Below are positions 1 to 8,532 of a DNA stretch of 64,000 bases, piece after piece. The stretch covers positions 1-64,000 of the forward strand of contig JAGFZX010000015.1 in the NCBI GenBank assembly GCA_017889585.1, in the 5' to 3' direction. The notes under the pieces were generated by a model, which saw only the letters and a list, made by a program, of their open reading frames with translations, searched no databases and was not told the origin of the DNA. Each line of letters opens with the position of its first letter. The stretch's first letter is position 1. Both the position numbers and the translations under genes were made by a program. The stretch comes from Bacillota bacterium (GTDB lineage: Bacteria > Bacillota > Negativicutes > DSM-13327).

Positions 1-465
1 TTCATATTTCTTAACAGCACCTTTTACTTCCCATGCACGAACTTGTTCGTCAAGTGCATAAAGAAGTTGCTGACCTGTTGTGGAACCAGAAAACAAAGTT
101 CGTTTATTTTTCTGACCGCCAAAATTACGAAGATCAAGTAAACCTTCTGCTGTACGAGTAAATGTAACACCCATACGATCGAACATTTTAATTAATTTTG
201 GAGCTTCTTCACACATGCCTTTTATTGCAGTCTGGTCGGCAAGGAAGTCACCACCATAAACAGTATCATCAAAATGTTCATAGGTACTATCCTTTTCACC
301 CTTTGTATCCATACAAGCATTCATACCGCCTTGTGCACAAAGAGAATGAGAACGTTTTACCGGGCAATAGGAGAATAATTCTACTTCTCCGCCAGCTTCA
401 CAAATTTTAAGTGTTGCCATGAGGCCTGATAGACCGCCGCCAACAACGATAATCTTCTTTTTCAC
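1..465 (-). CDS. sdhA: Succinate dehydrogenase/fumarate reductase flavoprotein subunit (partial, N-terminal 155 residues)
   Basis: This is the 5' part of the FAD subunit that interconverts succinate and fumarate at the inner face of the cytoplasmic membrane; the rest lies left of the window. The GTG start at 465-463 has an AAGGAG site 9 bases upstream. The protein opens with a dinucleotide-binding fold (KKKIIVVGGGLSGLMAT). It continues with the SHSLCAQGGMNA region, where the flavin is normally attached or bound, and then YEHFDDTVYGGDFLADQ, typical of SdhA/FrdA. It follows sdhC by 27 bases, so the order is sdhC-sdhA and presumably sdhB beyond the edge. In an anaerobe with aspartase and fumarase next door, fumarate reduction is the likelier direction, which is inference. 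Confidence 0.93.
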   Translation of the reverse strand, partial: MKKKIIVVGGGLSGLMATLKICEAGGEVELFSYCPVKRSHSLCAQGGMNACMDTKGEKDSTYEHFDDTVYGGDFLADQTAIKGMCEEAPKLIKMFDRMGVTFTRTAEGLLDLRNFGGQKNKRTLFSGSTTGQQLLYALDEQVRAWEVKGAVKKYE

Positions 466-492
466 TGAGTTCTCTCCTTACGTTAAATTATT

Positions 493-1104
493 TTAGATAA
501 ATTTAAATAGTGCTGTTAATCCAACACTTGACATAATTACAAACAATCCAACGGTAGCAAGACTAACTAAACGTTGTGAACGTGGTCCTGCTACAATACC
601 CCAAGTTACTGCAAATCCCCACAAGCCATTTGTGAAATGGAAAATGGAAGATAATAAACCAATAACATAAACACCAAAAACGATCGGATTTGACAATACG
701 TTGTGCATATACTCAAAACCAATCAAATTACCGCCCATTGCTTTACCAACAATACGAAGCGTCCATACATGGTAAGCAATGAAAACGAAAGCAATATATG
801 CTGTAATACGTTGCATATAGAACATCCAATTGTTCCAATACCCATATTGAGATACATTATTTTTCGCTTTAAGAGCGTAAACCACCCCTAAGATGCCATG
901 GAATGCAAAAGGCAACCCAATAAACATGATTTCAATTGGCACTAAGAATGGCATAGATGCGAGAGCCTTTACTGCCTCATTAAAAGGACCAGGCCCCCCC
1001 ATCACTTTCGAAATAGTAAAAAGATGTTCCAATAAAAAGCCACCAAGTGCCGCAACCCCTGCAAGAGAATGAATACGACGAATCCAAAAATCAAATTTGT
1101 TCAT
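493..1104 (-). CDS. sdhC: Succinate dehydrogenase/fumarate reductase cytochrome b558 subunit
   Basis: Membrane anchor and haem/quinone subunit of the succinate:quinone oxidoreductase. The 203-residue product has five predicted membrane segments and histidines suited to haem binding (RRIHSLAG, LLEHLF, FAFHGILG, IAYHVW, IFHFTNGLWG). That is the pattern of the b558 family of Bacillus and epsilonproteobacterial enzymes. The frame is open further upstream, but the ATG at 1104 gives the conserved MNKFDFWIRRIHS start and has ACAGGAGG 7 bases before it. It is the first gene of the sdhC-sdhA unit. A 38-bp palindrome lies about 100 bp upstream. Confidence 0.92.
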   Translation of the reverse strand: MNKFDFWIRRIHSLAGVAALGGFLLEHLFTISKVMGGPGPFNEAVKALASMPFLVPIEIMFIGLPFAFHGILGVVYALKAKNNVSQYGYWNNWMFYMQRITAYIAFVFIAYHVWTLRIVGKAMGGNLIGFEYMHNVLSNPIVFGVYVIGLLSSIFHFTNGLWGFAVTWGIVAGPRSQRLVSLATVGLFVIMSSVGLTALFKFI

Positions 1105-1202
1105 GCTTTTACCTCCTGTAATATTTACGCGATTGATATAATTCTTTACCAACCAACTGTACAAAGTACTGTTTATTCGACATTATTCTACTTTTACCTT
1201 CA

Positions 1203-1240
1203 ATAAATTACAAAAAAATATATATTTTTTTGTAATTTAT
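1203..1240. repeat. 38-bp perfect AT palindrome upstream of sdhC
   Basis: Positions 1203-1221 are the exact reverse complement of 1222-1240. Each arm contains TTACAAAAAAA, and the whole is centred about 117 bp upstream of the sdhC start. It could be an operator for a redox or carbon regulator, or an AT-rich hairpin. The stem has almost no GC and so is not a convincing terminator. Confidence 0.7.
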
Positions 1241-1298
1241 ATTATTAGCAACGACTTATGAGTACTTGAATTTTAACCATTAGCTGCGGCTTCATATC

Positions 1299-1333
1299 TT
1301 TTACAGGAGTACCACTAGAGTACCCCTGTAAAA
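1299..1333 (-). terminator. Hairpin downstream of the fumarase genes
   Basis: TTTACAGGAGTAC (1300-1312) pairs with GTACCCCTGTAAA (1320-1332) with one mismatch and a 7-base loop. It lies 80 bp past the fumarase beta stop codon in the direction of transcription. No T-run follows, so it may be an RNA-end or processing structure rather than a classical terminator. Apart from this hairpin and the palindrome at 1203-1240, the 308-bp gap 1105-1412 shows nothing recognisable. Confidence 0.45.
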
Positions 1334-1412
1334 ATATTTTATCCAAAATATTCCAATGGCTATAGTATATCCAAATGTAACATAAATATCAAGTATACAA
1401 ATTAACTATTAA

Positions 1413-1970
1413 CTACAATTTACGGTAGGGTTTTTGACCTTCTTCATAATAGTTATTACCTTCACAGTCAATAGCTACAATAGCTGGGAAATCTTCCACT
1501 GTAAGTTTTGCTAGAGCTTCTGGTCCGAGTTCCGGATATGCCAATACTTCGTAAGCTTTAATTGACTTCGCAATCAAAGCACCTGCTCCGCCAATCGCTA
1601 CCATGAATACAGTGCTATTTTTTTTCATAGCCTCTACTACTTCTGGTGAACGATAACCTTTAGCAATCATTCCTGTCAGTCCCTGTTCGATCATTTGAGG
1701 CGTATATGCATCCATACGCCCGGCAGTAGTCGGACCGGCTGAACCAATGGCTTTGCCTGGTTTTGCTGGAGTTGGTCCCAAGTAATAAACAATTTGATTC
1801 GTAAAATCCACAGGCAATTTTTCGCCGCGTGCTAAAGCCTCGGTCATTACCTTGTGTGCTGCATCACGAGCACTATAAATGGTTCCAGTGATAAGTACAC
1901 TGTCACCAGCTTTTAATGAACGGGACATTTCTTTTGTCAATGGAGTGGTAATACGTTTTACTTCTGCCAT
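1413..1970 (-). CDS. Class I fumarate hydratase-type lyase, beta (C-terminal) subunit
   Basis: Small subunit of a two-subunit, oxygen-sensitive [4Fe-4S] hydro-lyase (185 residues). Family marks include LKAGDSVLITGTIYSARDAAH near residue 20, the YYLGPTPAKPGKAIGSAGPTTAGRMD stretch and the closing EVLAYPELGPEALAKLTVEDFPAIV. It follows the alpha subunit by 15 bases and must form a complex with it. The default substrate is fumarate/malate. Class I enzymes of this type also hydrate mesaconate to citramalate, the one step not otherwise encoded in the methylaspartate operon at 4612-15145, so a double role or mesaconase role is possible. Tartrate dehydratase is the other sister family. Confidence 0.9.
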   Translation of the reverse strand: MAEVKRITTPLTKEMSRSLKAGDSVLITGTIYSARDAAHKVMTEALARGEKLPVDFTNQIVYYLGPTPAKPGKAIGSAGPTTAGRMDAYTPQMIEQGLTGMIAKGYRSPEVVEAMKKNSTVFMVAIGGAGALIAKSIKAYEVLAYPELGPEALAKLTVEDFPAIVAIDCEGNNYYEEGQKPYRKL

Positions 1971-1985
1971 TTTTTCTACACCTCC

Positions 1986-2831
1986 CTACAGTTCAACTTC
2001 AGCATGCCGTGTGGCATGACAGTTGATATTAACAGCTACTGGAAGACCAGCAATATGTGTTGCAAAATATTCAATGTTAACCGCCAAAGCTGTCGTAATA
2101 CCACCCAAGCCTTGAGGTCCGACACCTGATTTGTTAACTAGCTCCAATAATTCCGCTTCCAATTTGGCATAATCTGGATTTGGATTGCGTTTGTTTAGTG
2201 AACGCAGCAATGCCTTTTTGGCTAATAAAGTTGATTTTTCCATAGTGCCACCAATACCAACACCAATTACCATTGGAGGGCAAGCATTAGGGCCAGCTGC
2301 CTTTACAGTATCAAGAACGACTTTTTTCACGCCTTCAACCCCATCGGCAGGAACCAACATTTTCAAAGCACTCTTATTTTCACTACCAAAACCTTTAGGG
2401 GCTAATTTAATTTTCAATTTATCCCCTGGCACGATCGTGATATGTAAAATAGCTGGAGTATTGTTGGTAGTATTTTTGCGATTAAACAAAGGCTCACCTA
2501 CAACTGATTTACGTAGATATCCCTCAGTATAACCTTTAGCCACACCTGCATTCACTGCCTCTTCTAAGTTACCACCAACCAAATGAACATCTTGTCCTAT
2601 TTCCATAAAAATTACAGCCATACCTGTATCCTGGCAAATAGGCACCTGATCGTTTTTGGCAATATCAGCATTTTCTACGATTTTGCCGATTATTTCCTTA
2701 CCCAACGCTGACTCTTCTTGCTTTTCAGCTGTCACTAAAGCGTCATACACGTCTTCAGATAAATAATAGCAAGCATCAATACACATTTTTGCTATTGCCT
2801 GAGTAATCTGATCTACTTCAATTGTACGCAT
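1986..2831 (-). CDS. Class I fumarate hydratase-type lyase, alpha (N-terminal) subunit
   Basis: Catalytic [4Fe-4S] subunit of the heterodimeric fumarase/mesaconase/tartrate dehydratase family (281 residues from the chosen start). Cysteines expected to bind the cluster are seen in QVPICQDTGMAV, AAGPNACPPMVIGVGIGG and AVNINCHATRHAEVEL. Two ATGs are possible. The run of G residues abuts the first (2837) but is 6 bases from the second (2831), so the second is chosen. The gene is transcribed with the beta subunit, and aspA lies just upstream on the same strand behind its own terminator. Confidence 0.9.
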   Translation of the reverse strand: MRTIEVDQITQAIAKMCIDACYYLSEDVYDALVTAEKQEESALGKEIIGKIVENADIAKNDQVPICQDTGMAVIFMEIGQDVHLVGGNLEEAVNAGVAKGYTEGYLRKSVVGEPLFNRKNTTNNTPAILHITIVPGDKLKIKLAPKGFGSENKSALKMLVPADGVEGVKKVVLDTVKAAGPNACPPMVIGVGIGGTMEKSTLLAKKALLRSLNKRNPNPDYAKLEAELLELVNKSGVGPQGLGGITTALAVNIEYFATHIAGLPVAVNINCHATRHAEVEL

Positions 2832-2930
2832 GTTCATCCCCCTATTCTAGTACGTAAGTGTATTATATCACAAACTTTTCATATAAACTACTACTCTATT
2901 AGTATGTTCATTTTTTTCTACTTAATATAC

Positions 2931-2974
2931 AAAGCGTGTCTATTTTGCTAGCAAAAGCATAAAAGACACGCTTT
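2931..2974 (-). terminator. Probable aspA terminator
   Basis: AAAGCGTGTC (2931-2940) is repeated inverted as GACACGCTTT (2965-2974), starting 22 bp after the aspA stop. A second small palindrome, TTTTGCTAGCAAAA, sits in the loop. Only a short T-run follows. It separates aspA from the fumarase pair. Confidence 0.6.
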
Positions 2975-2995
2975 AATTTATCTTAACGATCTATT

Positions 2996-4399
2996 TCACT
3001 TTAGAAATTGTTTACCAGCAATACCAGGTCTGGTCATTTCTTCAGGTGATAAAATAATTTCCAACTGTTCCCCAGTCAATAACCCTTTAGAAAGAACTAA
3101 TTCTTTAACAGAGCTACCTGTTTTAAGGGCTTCTTTAGCTATGTTCGAAGCTTGTTCATAACCAATATGAGGCAACAATGCAGTCACGAGACCAATACTT
3201 TTATCAACCATTTCCCGGCATCGTTCTTCATTGGCAGTAATACCTTTAATACATTTATGATTCAAAGTATTGACTACATTCGTCAAAATAGTCAAAGAGT
3301 TAAAGAGATTATAAGCCATAACTGGTTCCATAACATTTAATTCAAATTGTCCATTTTCTACAGCCAAACTAATTGCCGTGTCATTACCAATAACTTGGTA
3401 TGCTACTTGATTAACAACTTCAGGAATAACCGGATTTACTTTACCAGGCATAATAGAAGAACCAGGTTGTCTAGCTGGTAGGGAAAGTTCACCCAAGCCA
3501 CAACGTGGACCTGATGCCATCATTCTCAAGTCACTAGCAATTTTGCAAAAAGACAATGCAGTAACTTTCAACGCACTGGAAAATTCAGCAATCTGATCCG
3601 TATTTTGGGTAGCATCTACCAAATCTATGGCGGACTCAATTCTTTCACCTGTTAACTGTGAAAGTTCTTCTACTACATACTTAATGTACTCAGGTTCAGC
3701 ATTAAGACCAGTCCCTACAGCAGTTGCTCCCATATTTACGCAGTGCATATTCTTAACATTTTCACGAACTCGCTTAATACCCCGTTTTGTCGCTTCAGCA
3801 AAAGCATAAAATTCTTGGCCTAATGTAATTGGTACAGCATCCTGCAAGTGAGTGCGTCCCATTTTCAATATATGATTAAAACTATTACCCTTCTCAGTGA
3901 ACGTAGTTGCCATTTCTTCAAGAGCCGCAATTAGTTTTTTAGCTTTCGTTATAGTACATATACGCATAGCAGTTGGCATTACATCATTGGTAGACTGAGC
4001 CATATTTACATGATTATTGGGGGAAATAAGGTCGTAGTTGCCTTTTTTCTCACCTAATATTTCAAGAGCTCGATTGGCAATGACTTCATTAGCATTCATA
4101 TTCATGGAAGTACCTGCTCCACCTTGAATACAGTCAACAACAAATTGATCATGAAGTTTTCCATTAGCAATTTCTTCTGCAGCTTGTACAATGGCGTTAC
4201 CAATCTTCTTCGGCATACGACCAGTTTTCATATTAGCTTTAGCAGCAGCTGCTTTTACAATACCAAAGGATTTAATAAAATCATCATTCAGTTTGTGGCC
4301 GGTGATAATAAAGTTATCCAGCGCTCTAGTCGTTTGTACCCCATAGTAAATTTCATCTGGTATTTCAATTTCGCCTAAAAAATCATGTTCTCTACGCAT
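2996..4399 (-). CDS. aspA: Aspartate ammonia-lyase (aspartase)
   Basis: Deaminates L-aspartate to fumarate and ammonium in the cytoplasm, feeding the adjacent fumarase and fumarate reductase. The 467-residue length and sequence match the aspartase branch of the aspartase/fumarase superfamily. It has the N-terminal RREHDFLGEIEIPDEIYYGVQT, GGAGTSMNMNANEVIANRA, HVNMAQSTNDVMPTAMR, MGRTHLQDAVPITLGQE and the mobile catalytic loop GSSIMPGKVNPVIPEVVNQV. GTGGAGG stands 10 bases before the ATG. A TTGTATACAA palindrome shared with the gntR promoter overlaps the likely promoter 56 bp upstream, so control by that regulator is inferred. Class II fumarase is a less likely alternative. Confidence 0.93.
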   Translation of the reverse strand: MRREHDFLGEIEIPDEIYYGVQTTRALDNFIITGHKLNDDFIKSFGIVKAAAAKANMKTGRMPKKIGNAIVQAAEEIANGKLHDQFVVDCIQGGAGTSMNMNANEVIANRALEILGEKKGNYDLISPNNHVNMAQSTNDVMPTAMRICTITKAKKLIAALEEMATTFTEKGNSFNHILKMGRTHLQDAVPITLGQEFYAFAEATKRGIKRVRENVKNMHCVNMGATAVGTGLNAEPEYIKYVVEELSQLTGERIESAIDLVDATQNTDQIAEFSSALKVTALSFCKIASDLRMMASGPRCGLGELSLPARQPGSSIMPGKVNPVIPEVVNQVAYQVIGNDTAISLAVENGQFELNVMEPVMAYNLFNSLTILTNVVNTLNHKCIKGITANEERCREMVDKSIGLVTALLPHIGYEQASNIAKEALKTGSSVKELVLSKGLLTGEQLEIILSPEEMTRPGIAGKQFLK

Positions 4400-4454
4400 G
4401 ATTTAGCACCTCCACTGATTTATCTTACTATTATCATAGCACATTATTTGTATT

Positions 4455-4464
4455 TTGTATACAA
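4455..4464. promoter_or_regulatory. TTGTATACAA palindrome at the aspA promoter (candidate GntR operator)
   Basis: A 10-bp perfect palindrome within TTTTGTATACAATA lies 56 bp before the aspA start. It touches the likely -35 region; the likely -10 is TATGAT with an upstream TG, at about 4433. The same 10 bp occurs upstream of the gntR-glm-mal-cit operon at 15237-15246. It was not noticed in other promoters of this window. Confidence 0.5.
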
Positions 4465-4492
4465 TATACTTTTATTTCTTGTTCTATAAAGA

Positions 4493-4553
4493 AAATCTGT
4501 TCCCTCTACCTTGATATCAGCTAAGCGAGTATCACTAAAAAGGGAACAGATTT
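4493..4553 (-). terminator. Terminator of the glm-mal-cit operon
   Basis: AAATCTGTTCCCT (4493-4505) and AGGGAACAGATTT (4541-4553) form a 13-bp stem with a long 35-base loop. It begins 59 bp past the citC stop in the direction of transcription and is followed by a short T-run. It marks the end of the long operon. Confidence 0.65.
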
Positions 4554-4611
4554 CATACTTATATTATATTTACCAGATATTATTAACTCTATTAGTCAAA
4601 TAACACCATAA

Positions 4612-5661
4612 TCAATGTCTTGACTGACTATTTTTAATTTTTTCGATAATCGGTATAGCCTCTGTTGAACGCAGATATTGATATGTGGTACACGGTACTA
4701 AAGAGCGAATTTCATCCCATCCATTTTCACGAATGAGTTCCCTCACCCGAGAAGCACTCACAACTCTGCCATTAATTGCAATTCTCGACATTTCACGCAC
4801 CTCAATATGATAATCAGGTAACACATCAAACATCGCCTGATTATAAGTCTTGGTGACAGAGCAATAAGGTTCGTCACCAACATATCGGCAAGTAATGCCC
4901 ATAGCTGGCGCTATGTGCTGGGCAAAAATAGTGGCATCAAGGCGAGTCTGAGCAATGACTGTTTCATCACCTCTTGTAAAATACCCTGGAAAAGTAGCAG
5001 CTGATATAACATATTTACCACCTGGCACAACAACTACATTATCATATCCAGCTATCCCTTCCCGCACAAGACGCTGGCGAACATCAAAAGGAAACAGAGA
5101 ACCTTCTTCACTAACCACCAATACAACGACCCCCGGATTTTCAGCAGCAGCTTTGGCAATCACTGCCTGGTGCCCCAAGGTAAATGGATTACAATTTACC
5201 ACCAAACCAGCCCGTCTTCCTGGTGGTAAGTTTATCGTTTGCCTTGCCATCTCCCGGCAATAGGTATCAATAGACCCCATACCTGCCTCAAGTAGTACTG
5301 CATACGGCTTTGCCTGGGCTATTTCATTGAATCCCAGAGCACTAAACAAATGGGCCTTATCAGGTTTGGTGAAAATAAAATAATGATATATGCCCCGTTG
5401 CCCAGCTTCCCGCATTAAATGACTTATCACTGCAGAAGTTAGTCCTTCCCCTTGCAGAGACTCATCAATAGCAATATTGCGGAGAACTTCCCCCGCAAAT
5501 GAACCAGTAGCGACTAGCGTATTTTCTTTATATAGCGCAACTGTATAATCTACTTGCTCATTGAAGGTCAAAGAAAAACGTGCTAAGAAATCCCGCACAG
5601 CAGTCACTTGTCTTGGATTGTTAAGATTTATCGCCCGTTCCTCGATATTGCCCCACAGCAT
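4612..5661 (-). CDS. citC: [Citrate/citramalate (pro-3S)-lyase] ligase
   Basis: Activates the lyase by ATP-dependent acetylation of the thiol on the CitD prosthetic group. The 349-residue protein has the two-domain build of CitC. The N-terminal GNAT-like domain (about 1-125) includes LRNIAIDESLQGEGLTSAV. The C-terminal nucleotidyltransferase domain (about 145-340) has the HxGH-like NPFTLGHQ, the YVGDEPYC segment and VSASRVREL. GGAGG stands 6 bases before the ATG, inside the end of citF. It is the last gene of the operon. In the context of glutamate mutase and methylaspartase its target is probably citramalate lyase. Confidence 0.92.
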   Translation of the reverse strand: MLWGNIEERAINLNNPRQVTAVRDFLARFSLTFNEQVDYTVALYKENTLVATGSFAGEVLRNIAIDESLQGEGLTSAVISHLMREAGQRGIYHYFIFTKPDKAHLFSALGFNEIAQAKPYAVLLEAGMGSIDTYCREMARQTINLPPGRRAGLVVNCNPFTLGHQAVIAKAAAENPGVVVLVVSEEGSLFPFDVRQRLVREGIAGYDNVVVVPGGKYVISAATFPGYFTRGDETVIAQTRLDATIFAQHIAPAMGITCRYVGDEPYCSVTKTYNQAMFDVLPDYHIEVREMSRIAINGRVVSASRVRELIRENGWDEIRSLVPCTTYQYLRSTEAIPIIEKIKNSQSRH

Positions 5662-5663
5662 GA

Positions 5664-7205
5664 TTATTCCTCCACTTGACGTACAACATCAATAATTGTG
5701 CCGTCACGATATTCGACGATAGCAACAATTTTTTCCCCAGTTTTGATTTGTTTAGGAGCACCAGCAATTTTTTCAGCCAATTCTTTTAATTCCTGTATAT
5801 CTTTAACCGGCAAACCGGCAGCCAATATTTTTTCTTTTAAATCAGTTCTGCGTGGATTGATAGCTATACCTCGTTCAGTCACTAATACATCAATGGTTTC
5901 CCCCGGAGTGGTGGCAGTAAGCACTTTATCCACAATAATAGGCAGACGGCCCCGTAGTAGATTAGCAACAACAATTGTAACCTTCGCACCTGCTGCAGCA
6001 TCAGAATGACCACCTGAGCCACCCATAATGACTCCATCTGAGCCAGTCACGACATTGACATTAAAGTCTGTATCAATTTCAGTAGCACCAAGGATTACAG
6101 CATCCAATTTATTTACTGCACACCCCGCATTAAATGGACTGGCATAATAATCAGCGCCAACTTCCAAATGATTAGGGTTTTTAGCGATAGACTGAATGGC
6201 TTCTAAATCAAACCCTTGAACATCGATAAGTTTCTTAAATAATCCTTTTTCCAGCATATCCACCATATAACCAGTAATACCACCTAAGGCGAAGCTACCG
6301 GTTACGCCATCTTTTTCCATCATCCTGCGCACAACAGCAGCAGTGGCGAGAGAGGCACCGCCGGCCCCTGTCTGAAAGGAAAATCCAGCTTTTATCAATC
6401 CAGCTGCTTGAATGACTTTTGCTGCATTATCTGCAATTTTAAGTCCTACTGGATCTTTCGTAATACGAGTCGTTCCTGACACAATTCCCTTAGGATCTCC
6501 CACACAATCTACTTTTACTACATAATCAACTCTGGTTTGAGGGATAGACACGGGAGATAGAGGATATTCTACCATATAGTCAGTAACAGCTACCACATAA
6601 TCTGCATACTGAGCATCAGGAAAAGCATAGCCAAGAGAACCACAGGCTGCTGGCCCTTGCACACCATTAATATTACCATATTCATCAGCGGCTGGCGCGG
6701 CAATAAAAGCCACATCAATTTTAAGTTGGCCACATTCAATCGCACGTCCTCGCCCACCATGAGTACGCATTACTACAGGTGTTGCAAATAGGCCTTGGGA
6801 TACAGCCTTGGCTACTGGCCCAGACATATAATTAGTATCTAAAGCTGTTACTACACCATTTTTAGCATGTTCAATAAGTGGTGCATGTACAGGAAAAACA
6901 GAACTTAAGGCTACTTTCAGATTTTTTAATCCTAGTTTTGCTGCAGTAGTCAAGACCATGTTGACCACGCCATCCCCATTACGGAAATGATGATGAAACG
7001 ACAAAGTCATACCATCAGTAACTGGTATTTTTGCAAATACTTCTGCCAAACTATCCAACATTTTGCTATCAGTAGGATGCACTGTTTTTACTTTAGGTGC
7101 TTGGCGATTCATGCTAGGCGGTGTATCAAAAGCACCAGCAAAAACTTTCACCTCAGCAACTCCAGAAATATATTCAGGTATTTCACGTCCAAGTGCATTT
7201 TTCAT
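5664..7205 (-). CDS. citF: Citrate/citramalate lyase alpha subunit (CoA-transferase component)
   Basis: The alpha subunit exchanges the acetyl group on the CitD thioester for the incoming hydroxy acid, forming the citramalyl- or citryl-ACP intermediate. The 513-residue length is usual for CitF. Recognisable blocks are TLSFHHHFRNGDGVVNMVL near residue 65, RTHGGRGRAIECGQL, FIAAPAADEYGNINGV, FQTGAGGASLATAAVVRRMM and GSDGVIMGGSGGHSDAAAGA. Its start overlaps the citE stop by one base (TAATG). It is part of citDEFC. The glutamate-fermentation context argues for (S)-citramalate as substrate, which the sequence alone cannot prove. Confidence 0.93.
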   Translation of the reverse strand: MKNALGREIPEYISGVAEVKVFAGAFDTPPSMNRQAPKVKTVHPTDSKMLDSLAEVFAKIPVTDGMTLSFHHHFRNGDGVVNMVLTTAAKLGLKNLKVALSSVFPVHAPLIEHAKNGVVTALDTNYMSGPVAKAVSQGLFATPVVMRTHGGRGRAIECGQLKIDVAFIAAPAADEYGNINGVQGPAACGSLGYAFPDAQYADYVVAVTDYMVEYPLSPVSIPQTRVDYVVKVDCVGDPKGIVSGTTRITKDPVGLKIADNAAKVIQAAGLIKAGFSFQTGAGGASLATAAVVRRMMEKDGVTGSFALGGITGYMVDMLEKGLFKKLIDVQGFDLEAIQSIAKNPNHLEVGADYYASPFNAGCAVNKLDAVILGATEIDTDFNVNVVTGSDGVIMGGSGGHSDAAAGAKVTIVVANLLRGRLPIIVDKVLTATTPGETIDVLVTERGIAINPRRTDLKEKILAAGLPVKDIQELKELAEKIAGAPKQIKTGEKIVAIVEYRDGTIIDVVRQVEE

Positions 7206-8083
7206 TACTTCGCCCCCTCAATCAAGCCTAATAACCGTGCCAAATGCAAAATACGCTCTGCCCGGTTAACAATCGGTAAATCTACCATTTTCCCATTCAA
7301 TGAAGCCACACCAGAGCCTTCAGCTTCAGCTTTGCGAATCGCATGAATAACTTGCTCAGCCCAATCAATATCACTAATACTTGGATTAAACACACTATGA
7401 ATGACATCAATTTGTCTAGGATTTATGGATAACTTGCCTTTAAAGCCAAGCCGTTTCGCCAGTTCAGTATCAGCAAGTAAACCCTCTTCATCATTAGCAT
7501 CTGTATAGGGTGTATCAATGGATTGAACACCAGCAGCAGCGGCAGCATTGACTAGAATAGTACGGGCCGTAAAGATCTCAGTACCTTCTTTTGTACGCAT
7601 CGCACCAAGACCTGCAGTATAGTCTTCTGCCCCTAATGCCAACGCTACTACTCGAGGATCAGCCTTTGCAATATTATAAGCCTCAAGAATCCCTCGTGGA
7701 GTTTCTAGTAAAGCAATGATTTTTACAGGAGTTTGATCAGGTTGTTCAGCTGCAGCAATCATCTGCACTGCTGTATGTATATCTTCTGCACTCTCTACCT
7801 TAGGTACCAAAATAGCATCAGGATGACAAGGCACCACAGCTTTAATATCCTCTGCCGCAAAAGTGTCCAGCGGGTTAATGCGGATGACTTTTTCACTACA
7901 TCCATAATCTACAGTTCTCAAGGCATGTGCAATTAAAAAACGGGCAGCATCTTTTTCACTTGGTGCAACAGCATCTTCCAAATCTAAAATTACAGAGTCG
8001 GCACCAAATACACCACCATTTTGCAGCATTCCTGGATTATTTCCTGGAATAAACAACATACTTCTTCTTAATTTCATATCCAT
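7205..8083 (-). CDS. citE: Citrate/citramalate lyase beta subunit
   Basis: The beta subunit cleaves the acyl-ACP intermediate into acetyl-ACP plus an oxo acid, pyruvate if the substrate is citramalate. The 292-residue TIM-barrel of the HpcH/HpaI/CitE family shows LRRSMLFIPGNNPGML at the start, the magnesium-site GADSVILDLEDAV, KVESAEDI, IALLETPRGILEAY and ALGAEDYTAGLG, and INPRQIDVIHSVF near the end. It overlaps citD by one base, and GGAGG of citD's last codons serves as its ribosome site. Stand-alone CitE-like citramalyl-CoA lyases are related, but the tight citDEF order marks a true lyase subunit. Confidence 0.93.
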   Translation of the reverse strand: MDMKLRRSMLFIPGNNPGMLQNGGVFGADSVILDLEDAVAPSEKDAARFLIAHALRTVDYGCSEKVIRINPLDTFAAEDIKAVVPCHPDAILVPKVESAEDIHTAVQMIAAAEQPDQTPVKIIALLETPRGILEAYNIAKADPRVVALALGAEDYTAGLGAMRTKEGTEIFTARTILVNAAAAAGVQSIDTPYTDANDEEGLLADTELAKRLGFKGKLSINPRQIDVIHSVFNPSISDIDWAEQVIHAIRKAEAEGSGVASLNGKMVDLPIVNRAERILHLARLLGLIEGAK

Positions 8084-8376
8084 TACAGTATTTCCTCCTT
8101 AAGGACGGCACCTGCCCGACTGAGCGCCGTCAATACCCGAGCACGAATTGTACAATCAAGAGCGCCACGATCCAGAGCTTTTATATAGATATCATTGCAA
8201 TCTTGTTCAGCTACTGTTTTTTCTAATGTTAGGCGTATATCTTCACCATATTGAGCCATAACAATGCTTTCTAATTCAATGACTATACCACTGTCTTGCG
8301 GACCAGGTGCCACTGTAATCATAATATCACTGGATTCCAAAGTACCTGCCTGAGCAATTTTTACTAAACTTGCCAT
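8083..8376 (-). CDS. citD: Citrate/citramalate lyase acyl carrier protein (gamma subunit)
   Basis: A 97-residue carrier that holds the phosphoribosyl-dephospho-CoA prosthetic group, normally on the serine of the N-terminal AGTLESSDIMITV motif (about residues 11-17). The frame stays open upstream, but the ATG at 8376 has AAGGAGG 8 bases before it and gives the family start MASLVKIAQAGTLESSD. The enzymes that build and attach the group (CitG, CitX) are not in this window and must be elsewhere. It is separated from the preceding operon gene by 208 bp containing repeats and a hairpin. Confidence 0.92.
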   Translation of the reverse strand: MASLVKIAQAGTLESSDIMITVAPGPQDSGIVIELESIVMAQYGEDIRLTLEKTVAEQDCNDIYIKALDRGALDCTIRARVLTALSRAGAVLKEEIL

Positions 8377-8421
8377 TTCTTTTACCTCCTTATTAAAACA
8401 AGCGCTAACATATCCTATTGA

Positions 8422-8516
8422 AAGGCAAAGGCACAAAAGACACAAAGGGTACGCAAAAAAGCATTATGATTCTCTTTGCGATCTTTGTGCCCTTTGCGGT
8501 TAGTGTCTTTGTCTTG
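8422..8516. repeat. Imperfect inverted repeat between citD and the P-loop gene
   Basis: Left arm units such as CACAAAGGGTACGCAAA (about 8440-8456) are mirrored on the right by TTTGCGATCTTTGTGCCCTTTG (about 8475-8497). CAAAGGGCACAAAG-like words recur in both arms. It has the look of a small dispersed intergenic repeat, and copies elsewhere in the genome would be expected. No coding frame fits. Confidence 0.5.
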
Positions 8517-8532
8517 CATTTTTTATTCTTAT

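Noticed and set aside
4612-8376. Citrate fermentation operon
   Set aside because: No citrate carrier, oxaloacetate decarboxylase, citG or citX is nearby, and the genes share an operon with glutamate mutase and methylaspartase. Citramalate lyase is the better reading.
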